Source: an uncultured Verrucomicrobia subdivision 3 bacterium (GTDB lineage: Bacteria; Verrucomicrobiota; Verrucomicrobiia; Limisphaerales; DASXHY01). From it: a stretch of DNA of 64,000 bases. The translations under genes were made by a program, and so were the position numbers. Every line of letters begins with the position of its first letter. Positions within the stretch are counted from its first letter, which is position 1. The DNA lies in assembly GCA_937890005.1 (NCBI GenBank), contig CALBZA010000014.1, positions 15,034-79,033 of the forward strand. Reading direction: 5' to 3'. This document shows, piece by piece, positions 8,082-17,048 of the stretch. The notes under the pieces are model-generated. The model saw only the letters and a list, made by a program, of their open reading frames with translations. It was not told the origin of the DNA and ran no database searches.

Positions 8082-11006
8082 ATGATCCGTTGTGTCCTCA
8101 CATATCTGATTGCGACATTGCTGATCGGATATTCGGTGTCACTAATGGCGAGCGATGCCTTGGTCTCCGGTTTCACGACCCCGCCGCCTGAAGCGCGAAC
8201 GCGCGCCTACTGGTGGTGGTTGAATGGAAACGTGGACAAGAAGGCGATCAGCCGTGACCTCGAGGAAATGAAGGCGAAAGGGTGGGGCGGGGCGTTGCTG
8301 TGCGATGCCGGCGGCGCCGAGCAGGACGGCAACGATCGCGTTCCAGCAGGTCCGGCGTTTTTCAGCTCTGAATGGCGGGAACTCTACCGCCACACGCTGC
8401 GCGAAGCCGATCGGCTGGGATTGGAGATCAGCCTCAACATTCAGAGCGGATGGAACCTCGGTGGTCCGAATGTGAAGGCGGACGATGCGGCGAAGAAGAT
8501 TGTCTGGTCTGAAACGATTGTCATCGGTCCAACGAATTTTTCCGCAGTGTTGCCGATGCCAAAAATTCGGGACAACTACTCCCGCGAAGTGGCGGTGCTC
8601 GCTTTCAGGATTCGCGACGATCTTCCCAAGGACCGTCCGCCGCTGCAGCACTGGATGGAAAAGGCCGTTCATCGGGAACTGCATTTTTCCGCGCCTGAAA
8701 CGACGTTGCTGCACGAGGAGTTGCCGTCGGTTCCCAACGAACACGACGCACTCACCGGTGACATCCTTGATCTGAGTTCTCGGTTGGACACCAACGGAGT
8801 TCTGACCTGGAACGTCCCTGCCGGGAAATGGCAGGTCCTTCGATTTGTTTATACGATCGGCGATCGTTCCTACGTTTCGACGTCGAGCGACACTTGGAAA
8901 GGTTACGCGATCGACGTGCTCGATCGGGATGCGTTCAAACGTTATTGGGATTCGGTGGTGGAACCGTTGGTTGACGACGCAGGGCCTCTGGCGGGCAGGA
9001 CGTTGAAATATCTGCACACCGACAGCTGGGAAGTCGAGCCGTTGAACTGGACTCCCGCGTTCCGGGAGAAGTTTCGCAAGTATCGCGGCTACGACATGAC
9101 GCCGTGGCTTCCGGTGCTGGCGGGACGCATCATCAACAATCGCGAGGAGAGCGATCGCTTTCTGCATGATTTCCGCAAGACACTCGGCGACCTCGCGGTG
9201 GATGAACACTACGTTCCGTTCTCACAATGGGCGGCACGTCGCGGGCTGCAGATTCATCCGGAATCCGGCGGGCCTCACGCGGTGCCGATTGATGCCCAGC
9301 GTTCGCTTGGGGTGAACGACATTCCGATGTCGGAATTCTGGGCGTGGTCATGGCGGCATCGGGTCGGTGACAAAAACCGTTTCTTTCTCAAGCAACCTGC
9401 CTCCGCAGCGCACACCTATGGACGAAGGCTCGTCGCAGCGGAGGGTTTCACGACGATCGGACCGCACTGGCAGGAAACCATCTGGGACAATCTCCGGCCG
9501 TCGTTCGATCACGCGTGCACCGAAGGCATGAACCGGCTCGTCTGGCATGCATTTGTCTGTTCACCGGAGTCGGCGGGAATTCCGGGCCAGCAATACTTCG
9601 CCGGAACTCATTTCAACCCGAACACAACCTGGTGGGAGAAGTCGGGACCGTTCATTGGATACATGAATCGCGTGCAGTTCATGCTTCAGCAGGGACTTTT
9701 CGTGGCCGACGCGCTTTATTACTACGGCGATCACGTTCCCAACTTCGCCCAGCTGCGCAGTTCGGATCCGGCAAAGCTGGGAGCTGGATACGATTACGAC
9801 GTGATCACCGAGGACGCAATTCTGACGCGCCTGAGTGTTCGTGATGGAATGCTCGTGCTTCCGGACGGAATGAGTTACCGGCTGATGGTCCTGCCGGATC
9901 GGAAGACGATTTCGCTGCCGGTGTTGGAGAAGGTGCGTGAACTCGTGAAAGGCGGTGCAACGGTTCTGATGACCCGGCCTGAGAAAGCGAGCGGACTGGC
10001 GAATCATGCAGCGGCCGATGCCCGCGTGCGGGAGATTGCCACGGAGTTGTTCGGAACCGGTCCGGAAAGCAGTGTCATCACCAGAAAGTTTGGAAAAGGC
10101 CGCGTGGTGACTGGAAGAACCGGGCGGGAAGTTCTCCTTGCCGACGGCATTCACCCAGACTTTGAAGCGAGCGGCGCACCTGCCGAAGCGGAGATCAACT
10201 ACATCCATCGCCGCGACGGAAAAGCGGAAATCTATTTCGTGGCCAACCGGGCAAAATCAGCGGCGAACATTTCAGCAACATTTCGTGTGGGCGACCGCGC
10301 GCCGGAACTCTGGGATGCAGTTACCGGAGAGCGTCGCGTTGTCACCGACTACAAGCAGTTGAATGGCCGGACTGAAGTGACGCTGGAAATTCCACCGTGC
10401 GGATCGTTGTTCGTTGTTTTTCGCGAGCCGGCGTCAAAGTTCGCTCCGACCGGACGCAAGAACGCGGACGCATTCGTTTCCTTCAAAGAAATCGGCGGTG
10501 AATGGGAAGTGGCATTCGATCCGAAGTGGGGAGGACCGGAGTCGGTGAAATTTGAAACATTGATCGACTGGACTGAACGCACGGAACCGGGAATCCGCTT
10601 TTACTCCGGCACGGCGGTGTATCGAAAGGAATTCCAGATCGACGCAATTTCGGACGACGAAAGGAAATCTCTCTATCTCGATCTCGGAAACGTCCGGGAA
10701 CTCGCTGAAGTGAAGTTGAACGGGAAATCGTGCGGCATCGCCTGGGCGCCGCCGTTCCGCGTGAAAATCGGCGATGCCATCCAGCCGGGCACGAACCGGC
10801 TTGAGATCGAAGTGGTGAATTTCTGGCCGAACAGGATCATCGGCGATGCTTCGCTTCCGCGTGAAAAACGGTTGACGCGAACGAACATCCGCAAAATCAC
10901 CGCGCAGTCCAGTCTCATGCCCTCCGGCCTGTATGGTCCTGTCCAGTTGATGAAACGTGAAAGTTCCGCGTCTGCGCGGATGGCATCCGGTCCGTCGGAC
11001 CATTGA
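8082..11006 (+). CDS. GH106-like alpha-L-rhamnosidase (exported)
   Basis: This is a secreted glycoside hydrolase of 974 residues from the chosen ATG. The signal peptide is CVLTYLIATLLIGYSVSLMAS; an in-frame ATG at 8040 would add 14 residues, and the frame is open even further upstream into the previous gene. The mature start PPPEARTRAYWWWLNG, followed by ISRDLEEMKAKGWGGALL, is the characteristic beginning of GH106 catalytic barrels. The region around WEVEPLNWTPAFREKFRKYRGYD and a C-terminal beta-sandwich with RKEFQID ... LDLGNVRELAEVKLNGKSCG fit the family's multi-domain build. GH106 enzymes remove terminal alpha-L-rhamnose from pectic or other glycans. The next gene is a BNR_4 protein, which supports a polysaccharide-degradation role. 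The exact substrate cannot be read from the sequence. Confidence 0.82.
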   Translation: MIRCVLTYLIATLLIGYSVSLMASDALVSGFTTPPPEARTRAYWWWLNGNVDKKAISRDLEEMKAKGWGGALLCDAGGAEQDGNDRVPAGPAFFSSEWRELYRHTLREADRLGLEISLNIQSGWNLGGPNVKADDAAKKIVWSETIVIGPTNFSAVLPMPKIRDNYSREVAVLAFRIRDDLPKDRPPLQHWMEKAVHRELHFSAPETTLLHEELPSVPNEHDALTGDILDLSSRLDTNGVLTWNVPAGKWQVLRFVYTIGDRSYVSTSSDTWKGYAIDVLDRDAFKRYWDSVVEPLVDDAGPLAGRTLKYLHTDSWEVEPLNWTPAFREKFRKYRGYDMTPWLPVLAGRIINNREESDRFLHDFRKTLGDLAVDEHYVPFSQWAARRGLQIHPESGGPHAVPIDAQRSLGVNDIPMSEFWAWSWRHRVGDKNRFFLKQPASAAHTYGRRLVAAEGFTTIGPHWQETIWDNLRPSFDHACTEGMNRLVWHAFVCSPESAGIPGQQYFAGTHFNPNTTWWEKSGPFIGYMNRVQFMLQQGLFVADALYYYGDHVPNFAQLRSSDPAKLGAGYDYDVITEDAILTRLSVRDGMLVLPDGMSYRLMVLPDRKTISLPVLEKVRELVKGGATVLMTRPEKASGLANHAAADARVREIATELFGTGPESSVITRKFGKGRVVTGRTGREVLLADGIHPDFEASGAPAEAEINYIHRRDGKAEIYFVANRAKSAANISATFRVGDRAPELWDAVTGERRVVTDYKQLNGRTEVTLEIPPCGSLFVVFREPASKFAPTGRKNADAFVSFKEIGGEWEVAFDPKWGGPESVKFETLIDWTERTEPGIRFYSGTAVYRKEFQIDAISDDERKSLYLDLGNVRELAEVKLNGKSCGIAWAPPFRVKIGDAIQPGTNRLEIEVVNFWPNRIIGDASLPREKRLTRTNIRKITAQSSLMPSGLYGPVQLMKRESSASARMASGPSDH

Positions 11007-11069
11007 TAGTTTGATTTGAAAACATTGTCCTTCAACAGCACCTGCACGTGGCCTCGCTTCCTCGGTGCC

Positions 11070-14000
11070 ATGCGAATGCTCATTTTGCTTTCGGTCGTCG
11101 TCGGTGTGGAAGCTTCCACGTGCGCGACGCTTCAACCGTATTCGCCCGATTCCTACACACTTCATCTCTGGCATCTGGATGAGACGGACGTGCCGGTTGT
11201 GGATTTCGCTTCCGGCGGCACGAATCTCACGAGTCTTTCAGGAGGAGCGACGCTCGGCACTGCTTCCTTCGCGGGATTCGGATCGGTGTTGAACACGGTC
11301 GATGGCGGACAATCCGGAACAACCGCCAGTTCGAAAAACGCGGTGCTCTCGGCTCTTCCGCTGGTTGACGGAGACGCGGATAACGTGGCGATGAACTTCT
11401 GCGATCCGGTCACCGGAGCGTTCACGTTCGAGGCGATTGTGCGAATCGACTTCAATCCCGCGGCAAATTTTTCGGCCCGCGGTTCACCCATGCAGATTTT
11501 GAGCGGAGATGCTGAGGACACGGAGCTGACGGCGAACCGGCTGTTTCAATGGCGGCTGAATCCAATCGGCGTGGGCGGCGGCGATTCCTCAGTGCCGCGA
11601 ATGGAATTCATCAACCTTCGCCAGGGCTCTGGAATTCAGAGCGTGTTGCTTCCGATTCCGATGAGCGGACCGCACGCGATTGTTTCGAATGGATGGTTTC
11701 ACGTTGCAGTGACATTCGATGGCAATGCCGGTGCGCCGGACAATTTTGCCTTCTATTGGACCGCCTTGAATCCGACAAACGCGCGCGCGAATCGGGTCGG
11801 CACCGCAACGTTGCTCAACGGACTTTCACAAGGTGTCGCGCCGGACTTCTGCATTGGAAATGAAGGACGGGCAATCGGCGGATCGACGGATAATTTCGTC
11901 GGGCTGATCGATGAGGTTCGCATCAGCAGCATCGCCCGTTCGGACTCCGGTTTCTTCTGGAACGATGATTCGGACGGCGACGGCCTGGATGATTCCTGGG
12001 AAACGCATTATTTCGGTTCGCTCGAACGGACCGGTTCGGACGATCCGGATTCCGACACATTCACGAACCTGCAGGAATTCCAGGCGGGATCGAATCCGAC
12101 GAACAGTCTTTCGACTCCATTTGACACCGACGCGGATGGGTTGCCGGATGCCTGGGAAATGACCTGGTTTGGAACGCTCGCATTTGTTCCGGAAGACGAT
12201 CCGGACAACGACGGTTTCACCAACCAACAGGAACTTGAAGCCGGAACCCAGCCGAACAATTCCGATTCCAATCCGGATGATACCGACGCCGACCGTCTGC
12301 CCGATGCCTGGGAAATGACGCACTTCGGTTCGCTTACAATGAACGGCGCCGACGATCCGGACGGTGACTCGTTCTCGAATCTTCAGGAGTATCTGGCTGG
12401 ATCGAATCCAAACGACGCCAGTTCTGTTCCGATCACCTCGGATCCGATCCGTCCTTCGACACGTTACATTCCGGTTGAAGATGGCGATCCATCCACGAGT
12501 GAATTTGGTTATGCGGGATCATCGTCGATCAACAGCGTGGCGTTCATCTGTTCGGCGTTGATGACTGTTGGCAATCAACAGTTCATCGCGTATTACGGCA
12601 GACACCAGACGGATCCTGCTTACGCGTTCAACAACACAATCTGGATCGGGCGCAGGGCCGTCGGTTCGAACATCTGGGAGGTGTTCCGAACGATGTTTCG
12701 AGCGAATGCGATCACCGACGGTCATGACGTGGTTTGTTTTGGAATCGATGGCGATGGAGTGATGCATTTGTCGTGGGGAATGCACGGCGATGCGTTTCAT
12801 TATGCCCGCAGCCTGGCGAGTGTGATCGGTTCCGAGCCGATCGTGTTCGGGCCGGACACGACGATGACGGGAGCGGAGTTTGCGGCGACGTATCCGCAGT
12901 TCCTCAGCGTTCCGGGCGGCGACCTGCTTTACATCTATCGCAAAGGAAGCTCGGGTGCGGGCGACACGTACATCAACCGCTATTCGATCGCGACCAAAAC
13001 GTGGACGAACGTTCACATGAGTGGCAGCACGGTGGTTCCGTTCATCAAGGGAACAGGCTGGCCGCTCGACTACAACGCCTACGGACAGATGCCGTGCATT
13101 GATGAAACCGGGCGGTTGTTTCTGGTCTGGACGTGGCGCTACACGCCGGCCTTTCAGTCGAATCATGACTTTGCCTTTGCGATGTCGCCGGACAGCGGCC
13201 TGACGTGGCAGCGGAGCGATGGAAGCGTTTACACACTGCCGATCAGCGAAAGTGTCACGAACGGAAGTCCGGATCCGAACACAGTCGCAGAGCGCATTCT
13301 GGCGATTCCGCAGAATCACACATTGATCAATCAGGCGGGAATGTGCCTCGATGCGGATGGCAAACCCGTAATCGCAACGTGGTGGGCGCCCGGCGCGAGC
13401 ACGAACAATCATCGTCGGCAATACATGGTGGCGTTTCCGGGACAGGATGGGACGTGGCAGGTGCGGCAGGTTTCGAATCGCACCAATGATCCGCCGGGAG
13501 TGATGACTCAGGATTCCGCCGTCCGCGAACTGGGCAGGCCGGTGGTCGTTTGCGACAAGGACAATCGCGTGCTGGTGATCTACCGGGACAATGCGGGAAG
13601 CAATGGATTGACCGTCGTTCACAGCCTGCCCAGAGCGATTGATCCGGATCGCAACATCTGGACAACCGTCGATCTGACGCTGGACAACCTCGGCAATTAT
13701 GAACCGGTGATCGATCTGGCGCGATGGCAGGTGGATGGACTGCTCAGTTTTCTTTATCAGCCAAGCGCGGGCCTCGGTTATACGCCGCCGTCCAATACAG
13801 CGTCAGAAATGGCGGTGTTGGAATGGGACGCCAGGGCATACTTCGATCACCGGCCTGCGCTGAACTTTCGGTCATTTCCCGATACCGGAGAGGTGTTGCT
13901 GTTTTTTCGGTCTCAGATCGGATGGGGGTATCGAATTCAGGCGAGCGACGATCTCCTTTCCTGGACCAATCTGGTGACCATGAATGGCACCGGCGGGCAT

Positions 14001-14081
14001 CTTCAGTTTCTTCATACAAACACGCTGGCATCGCAGCAGTTCTTCCGACTTCAGATTCTCGAGGGTGGCTTCGCCCTTTGA
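11070..14081 (+). CDS. Exported LamG / Ca-binding repeat / BNR_4 beta-propeller protein, possible polysaccharide lyase
   Basis: This secreted protein has 1003 residues. A signal peptide (MRMLILLSVVVGVEASTCA) fits the ATG at 11070; a TTG 18 codons upstream is the alternative. Domains: LamG (about 27-293), three thrombospondin-3-like acidic repeats of about 50 residues (DSDGDGLDDSWE, DTDADGLPDAWEM, DTDADRLPDAWEM; 294-453), a BNR_4 propeller (about 457-920; FNNTIWIGRRA, GHDVVCFGIDGDGVMHLSWG), and a C-terminal cap (927-1003; GWGYRIQASDDLLSW ... QQFFRLQ). BNR_4 propellers occur in ulvan lyases (PL24/PL25) and related lyases, and they also occur in uncharacterised proteins. Next to a rhamnosidase, a lyase on a rhamnose-containing polymer is plausible but unproven. 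The acidic repeats probably bind calcium. Confidence 0.8.
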   Translation: MRMLILLSVVVGVEASTCATLQPYSPDSYTLHLWHLDETDVPVVDFASGGTNLTSLSGGATLGTASFAGFGSVLNTVDGGQSGTTASSKNAVLSALPLVDGDADNVAMNFCDPVTGAFTFEAIVRIDFNPAANFSARGSPMQILSGDAEDTELTANRLFQWRLNPIGVGGGDSSVPRMEFINLRQGSGIQSVLLPIPMSGPHAIVSNGWFHVAVTFDGNAGAPDNFAFYWTALNPTNARANRVGTATLLNGLSQGVAPDFCIGNEGRAIGGSTDNFVGLIDEVRISSIARSDSGFFWNDDSDGDGLDDSWETHYFGSLERTGSDDPDSDTFTNLQEFQAGSNPTNSLSTPFDTDADGLPDAWEMTWFGTLAFVPEDDPDNDGFTNQQELEAGTQPNNSDSNPDDTDADRLPDAWEMTHFGSLTMNGADDPDGDSFSNLQEYLAGSNPNDASSVPITSDPIRPSTRYIPVEDGDPSTSEFGYAGSSSINSVAFICSALMTVGNQQFIAYYGRHQTDPAYAFNNTIWIGRRAVGSNIWEVFRTMFRANAITDGHDVVCFGIDGDGVMHLSWGMHGDAFHYARSLASVIGSEPIVFGPDTTMTGAEFAATYPQFLSVPGGDLLYIYRKGSSGAGDTYINRYSIATKTWTNVHMSGSTVVPFIKGTGWPLDYNAYGQMPCIDETGRLFLVWTWRYTPAFQSNHDFAFAMSPDSGLTWQRSDGSVYTLPISESVTNGSPDPNTVAERILAIPQNHTLINQAGMCLDADGKPVIATWWAPGASTNNHRRQYMVAFPGQDGTWQVRQVSNRTNDPPGVMTQDSAVRELGRPVVVCDKDNRVLVIYRDNAGSNGLTVVHSLPRAIDPDRNIWTTVDLTLDNLGNYEPVIDLARWQVDGLLSFLYQPSAGLGYTPPSNTASEMAVLEWDARAYFDHRPALNFRSFPDTGEVLLFFRSQIGWGYRIQASDDLLSWTNLVTMNGTGGHLQFLHTNTLASQQFFRLQILEGGFAL

Positions 14082-14301
14082 GCCGTTTTTCCTCGCGGGC
14101 AGCTGGATTCACCAACCATTTTTTGCTGCCGAATATCGGTATTTTCCGCCCATTTTCGTGCCGTTTTACGGTGAAGAAGTCGCTTCAAATGCCGATATAG
14201 CCAATGATGCAGCGTCGGCTACATAGCGATTCAGAAGATGACGGAAGGACTGAAACCAGTTCCTTCCGAGGATGCTGTTCCTTCCCCAGGCAACATCTGA
14301 C

Positions 14302-16341
14302 ATGAAGTTACTTACGTTTTCCACCCTTTGCCTCGTGCTGGGATCGGCAGTCCAGGGTGCGACGGGATCGGCACCAATCACCGAGTTGAGCCTCGAACAG
14401 TTGATCAATATCGAGGTGACTTCCGTCGGCAAAAAGGAGGGAGTGCTCTTGCGCGCTCCCGCGGCGGTCGCGGTTTTGACGTCGGAAGACATCCGGCGGA
14501 TGGGTGCCACCAGCATTCCCGAAGCGTTGCGCGCTGTTCCCGGCATGCACGTCGCCCGCATCAACGCGAATCGATGGGCGGTTTCCGCTCGCGGCTTGAA
14601 TGACGAGTATTCGAACAAGCTCCTCGTGCTGATCGACGGCCGGAGCGTCTATAGCCCGGTGTTCGGCGGAGTGCACTGGAATGTGCAGGATGTCGTTCTC
14701 GAGGACCTCGACCGGATTGAAATCATTCGTGGTCCCGGCGGCACGCTCTGGGGTGCCAATGCGGTGAATGGCGTGATCAACATCATGACCAGGAGCGCGC
14801 GGGAAACTCAGGGAACCATGGTTTCCGTTCTGGGCGGCACGGAAGACCAGCCGTCCGTCACAGCGCGCTACGGCGGCACAATCTCGAGCAATGTTTTCTT
14901 CCGTGTTTACGGAAAGTATTTCCGCCGCGACGGCTTTGAAGATGGGCAGGGGAACAACATGTCCGATCACTGGGACATTGGCCGTGGGGGCGCCCGGATC
15001 GACTGGGAACCCAGTGAACGCAACACATTCACTCTTTCAGGCGATTACCTGGCGGGAACCTACGGCGAACAGGTCGGCAAGATCGCGCTGACACCCGTTC
15101 CCGATTTCCGAAACATGGGCGTGGATGCCGGCACGCATGCGGGGAATATCGTGGGCCGCTGGACCAGCAGGTTCTCCGAAGATTCGGAACTGAAGGTTCA
15201 GGTGTACTACGACGGTTACAAGCGCGAGCATCCGTTCGGTGGCGGTGTCCTGGTTGCGGCGCCAAATGAGTTCGATCCAGATCAGAACCAGATCCGCGAG
15301 TGGCGCGACACGTGGGACCTGGATCTTCAGCATCGGTTTCGCGTTCTTTCGCGGAACGAGATCGTTTGGGGAGTGGAATATCGTCACACCGAGGACCGCA
15401 TCGACGCTGTGAATGCGTCGCAAACCTGGTTCAAGGCACGGGCCAGAGACAACCTGTTCAGCGCCTTTGTGCAGAATGAGTTTGCGATCATCGAGGACAA
15501 GCTTTCGCTCACGGTGGGATCAAAGTTCGAGCACAACGATTACACCGGATTCGAATTCCAGCCGTCAGGCCGGCTTGCCTGGACGCCAACCGAGCATCAG
15601 ACGCTTTGGGCTTCGGTGGGACGCGCCGTGCGCACGCCGACACGGCTTGAGCGTGACGCCCGGATCGACATTGCCGCCACGCCAGTTCCGGGTCCCGCGC
15701 TCATCTCAAATTTCGGAAATCCCAACGCCGGTTCGGAAACGATGCTGGCGTATGAGATCGGGTATCGCATCGAACCGGCTCATAACGTGTCATTCGACGT
15801 CGCGGCGTTCTACAACACCTACGAACTGCTCGCCAATCTGCCCACCGATGTGATGTTCGAACTCGATCCATTTCCTCACTCGGTTCAGAGATACGAATCG
15901 CTCAATGATTTCAGCGGACACACCTGCGGCGTGGAAGTCATGGCGCAATGGCAGGTGACGAATCCGTGGCGGCTCACGGCCGGATACACCCTCTGGAAGG
16001 GATCGTTTCCCGGGAATGATTACCGCGAACGCACGTCGCCGGAGCAGCAGTTCAACGTGAGATCGAGCCTTTCGCTGGGACGGAACTGGGAATTTAACGC
16101 CGCAGTCTATTACGTCGATCGAGTTGAAGCACTCACCCAGGGAACTCTCGGAGCCATGAAATTCGATCCGGTTGTTCGACTGGATCTGGGATTGAACTGG
16201 CGGGCGACGGAGAATCTCGAGTTCTCGGTCTGGGGACAGAATCTTCTGGATAACGGACATCCCGAATTCTCCGGCTACAAATCGTCACGTGTCGCCGAGA
16301 TTCCACGAACCTTCTACGGGAAGGTGACATTGCGGTTCTGA
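14302..16341 (+). CDS. TonB-dependent receptor
   Basis: This outer-membrane receptor has 679 residues. The signal peptide is MKLLTFSTLCLVLGSAVQG; an in-frame ATG at 14272 precedes it but would bury the signal. It is followed by LSLEQLINIEVTSVGKKEG, the N-terminal lead typical of TonB receptors linked to YfiR genes. The plug domain (about 45-170) contains APAAVAVLTSEDIRRMG and IEIIRGPGGTLWGANAVNGVINIMT. The rest is a beta-barrel ending in FYGKVTLRF, with the terminal aromatic residue needed for barrel assembly. It imports an unknown ligand with TonB energy. The following YfiR and kinase genes suggest the receptor also feeds a signalling relay. I saw no riboswitch in the 220 bp upstream. Confidence 0.92.
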   Translation: MKLLTFSTLCLVLGSAVQGATGSAPITELSLEQLINIEVTSVGKKEGVLLRAPAAVAVLTSEDIRRMGATSIPEALRAVPGMHVARINANRWAVSARGLNDEYSNKLLVLIDGRSVYSPVFGGVHWNVQDVVLEDLDRIEIIRGPGGTLWGANAVNGVINIMTRSARETQGTMVSVLGGTEDQPSVTARYGGTISSNVFFRVYGKYFRRDGFEDGQGNNMSDHWDIGRGGARIDWEPSERNTFTLSGDYLAGTYGEQVGKIALTPVPDFRNMGVDAGTHAGNIVGRWTSRFSEDSELKVQVYYDGYKREHPFGGGVLVAAPNEFDPDQNQIREWRDTWDLDLQHRFRVLSRNEIVWGVEYRHTEDRIDAVNASQTWFKARARDNLFSAFVQNEFAIIEDKLSLTVGSKFEHNDYTGFEFQPSGRLAWTPTEHQTLWASVGRAVRTPTRLERDARIDIAATPVPGPALISNFGNPNAGSETMLAYEIGYRIEPAHNVSFDVAAFYNTYELLANLPTDVMFELDPFPHSVQRYESLNDFSGHTCGVEVMAQWQVTNPWRLTAGYTLWKGSFPGNDYRERTSPEQQFNVRSSLSLGRNWEFNAAVYYVDRVEALTQGTLGAMKFDPVVRLDLGLNWRATENLEFSVWGQNLLDNGHPEFSGYKSSRVAEIPRTFYGKVTLRF

Positions 16342-16451
16342 TTCAAAACTCAGGATGAACATTCGCGTTCGAACATCGATAGCCGCAGGAGCATCCCGGC
16401 GACGGAAGAAAGTCTTCCGCCTGGACCGGTCCCATTTTCATTGATGGCAGC

Positions 16452-17048
16452 ATGGAAGCGCGCGCGAAACAGCATTTCAAGAAACGACGCAGGTTCGGCG
16501 GAATCGTTGCCGTTCTGGCGTTTTTCTCGGCGTGGCTGCCGGGCGCGACGTTGAATGCCGCGGAGGTTGTGGTGACGGAGCCGCAGGTCAAGGCGCTCTG
16601 CCTTCTGAACTTCGCCAAATATGTCACCTGGCCGGAGACATCCTTTACGGCGACAAATTCGCCCATCCGGATCGGCGTTATCGGCGATTCAAAAATCCAT
16701 GATGAACTCAAGCGTGCCGTGGAGGGAAAGACCATCAATGGCCGCGCAATTGAGGTGGCAGGCGCGGGAGGCGTTGCAGAAGTCGGACGCTGCCACATCC
16801 TGTTCGTCAGCGGTTCGGACAAGGCGCGCGTGCGGGAGACAATTGCCGCGGTTCGTTCGGATGCTGTTCTCACCGTCGGGGAAGGAAGCGAGTTCGTCGA
16901 AGGCGGCGGAATGATCGTGTTTGTCAAACGGGAAAACAAGGTCCGCTTCGAAGTGAATCTTGCCGCCGCCCGGGCTGAAAAACTCAAGATCAGCTCGAAG
17001 TTGCTGGCGCTGGCTGACGCCGTGCGTGGAAAAGGAGAGGCCGAATGA
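16452..17048 (+). CDS. YfiR family (DUF4154) periplasmic protein
   Basis: This is a periplasmic protein of 198 residues. Its signal peptide (FGGIVAVLAFFSAWLPGATLNAA) is followed by a YfiR domain with VKALCLLNFAKYVTWPE, RIGVIGDSKIHDEL, CHILFVSGSD, VLTVGEGSEFVEGGGMIVFV and KLKISSKLLALA. Pseudomonas YfiR binds and represses the periplasmic domain of the membrane diguanylate cyclase YfiN. Here the next gene encodes a kinase with a YfiN-like sensor, so YfiR probably controls a kinase instead (inference). Its last bases overlap the kinase start as ATGA (17045-17048), so production is coupled. Confidence 0.9.
   Translation: MEARAKQHFKKRRRFGGIVAVLAFFSAWLPGATLNAAEVVVTEPQVKALCLLNFAKYVTWPETSFTATNSPIRIGVIGDSKIHDELKRAVEGKTINGRAIEVAGAGGVAEVGRCHILFVSGSDKARVRETIAAVRSDAVLTVGEGSEFVEGGGMIVFVKRENKVRFEVNLAAARAEKLKISSKLLALADAVRGKGEAE

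Noticed and set aside
12519..13622. Open frame of 367 codons on the minus strand, and a similar one at 8142-9209
   Set aside because: Both mirror the BNR_4 and GH106 genes and are Arg/His-rich without any motif.
14082..14301. Possible cobalamin riboswitch before the TonB receptor
   Set aside because: A GCCAATGATGCAG stretch faintly resembles the B12 box, but the other conserved blocks of the riboswitch are absent.
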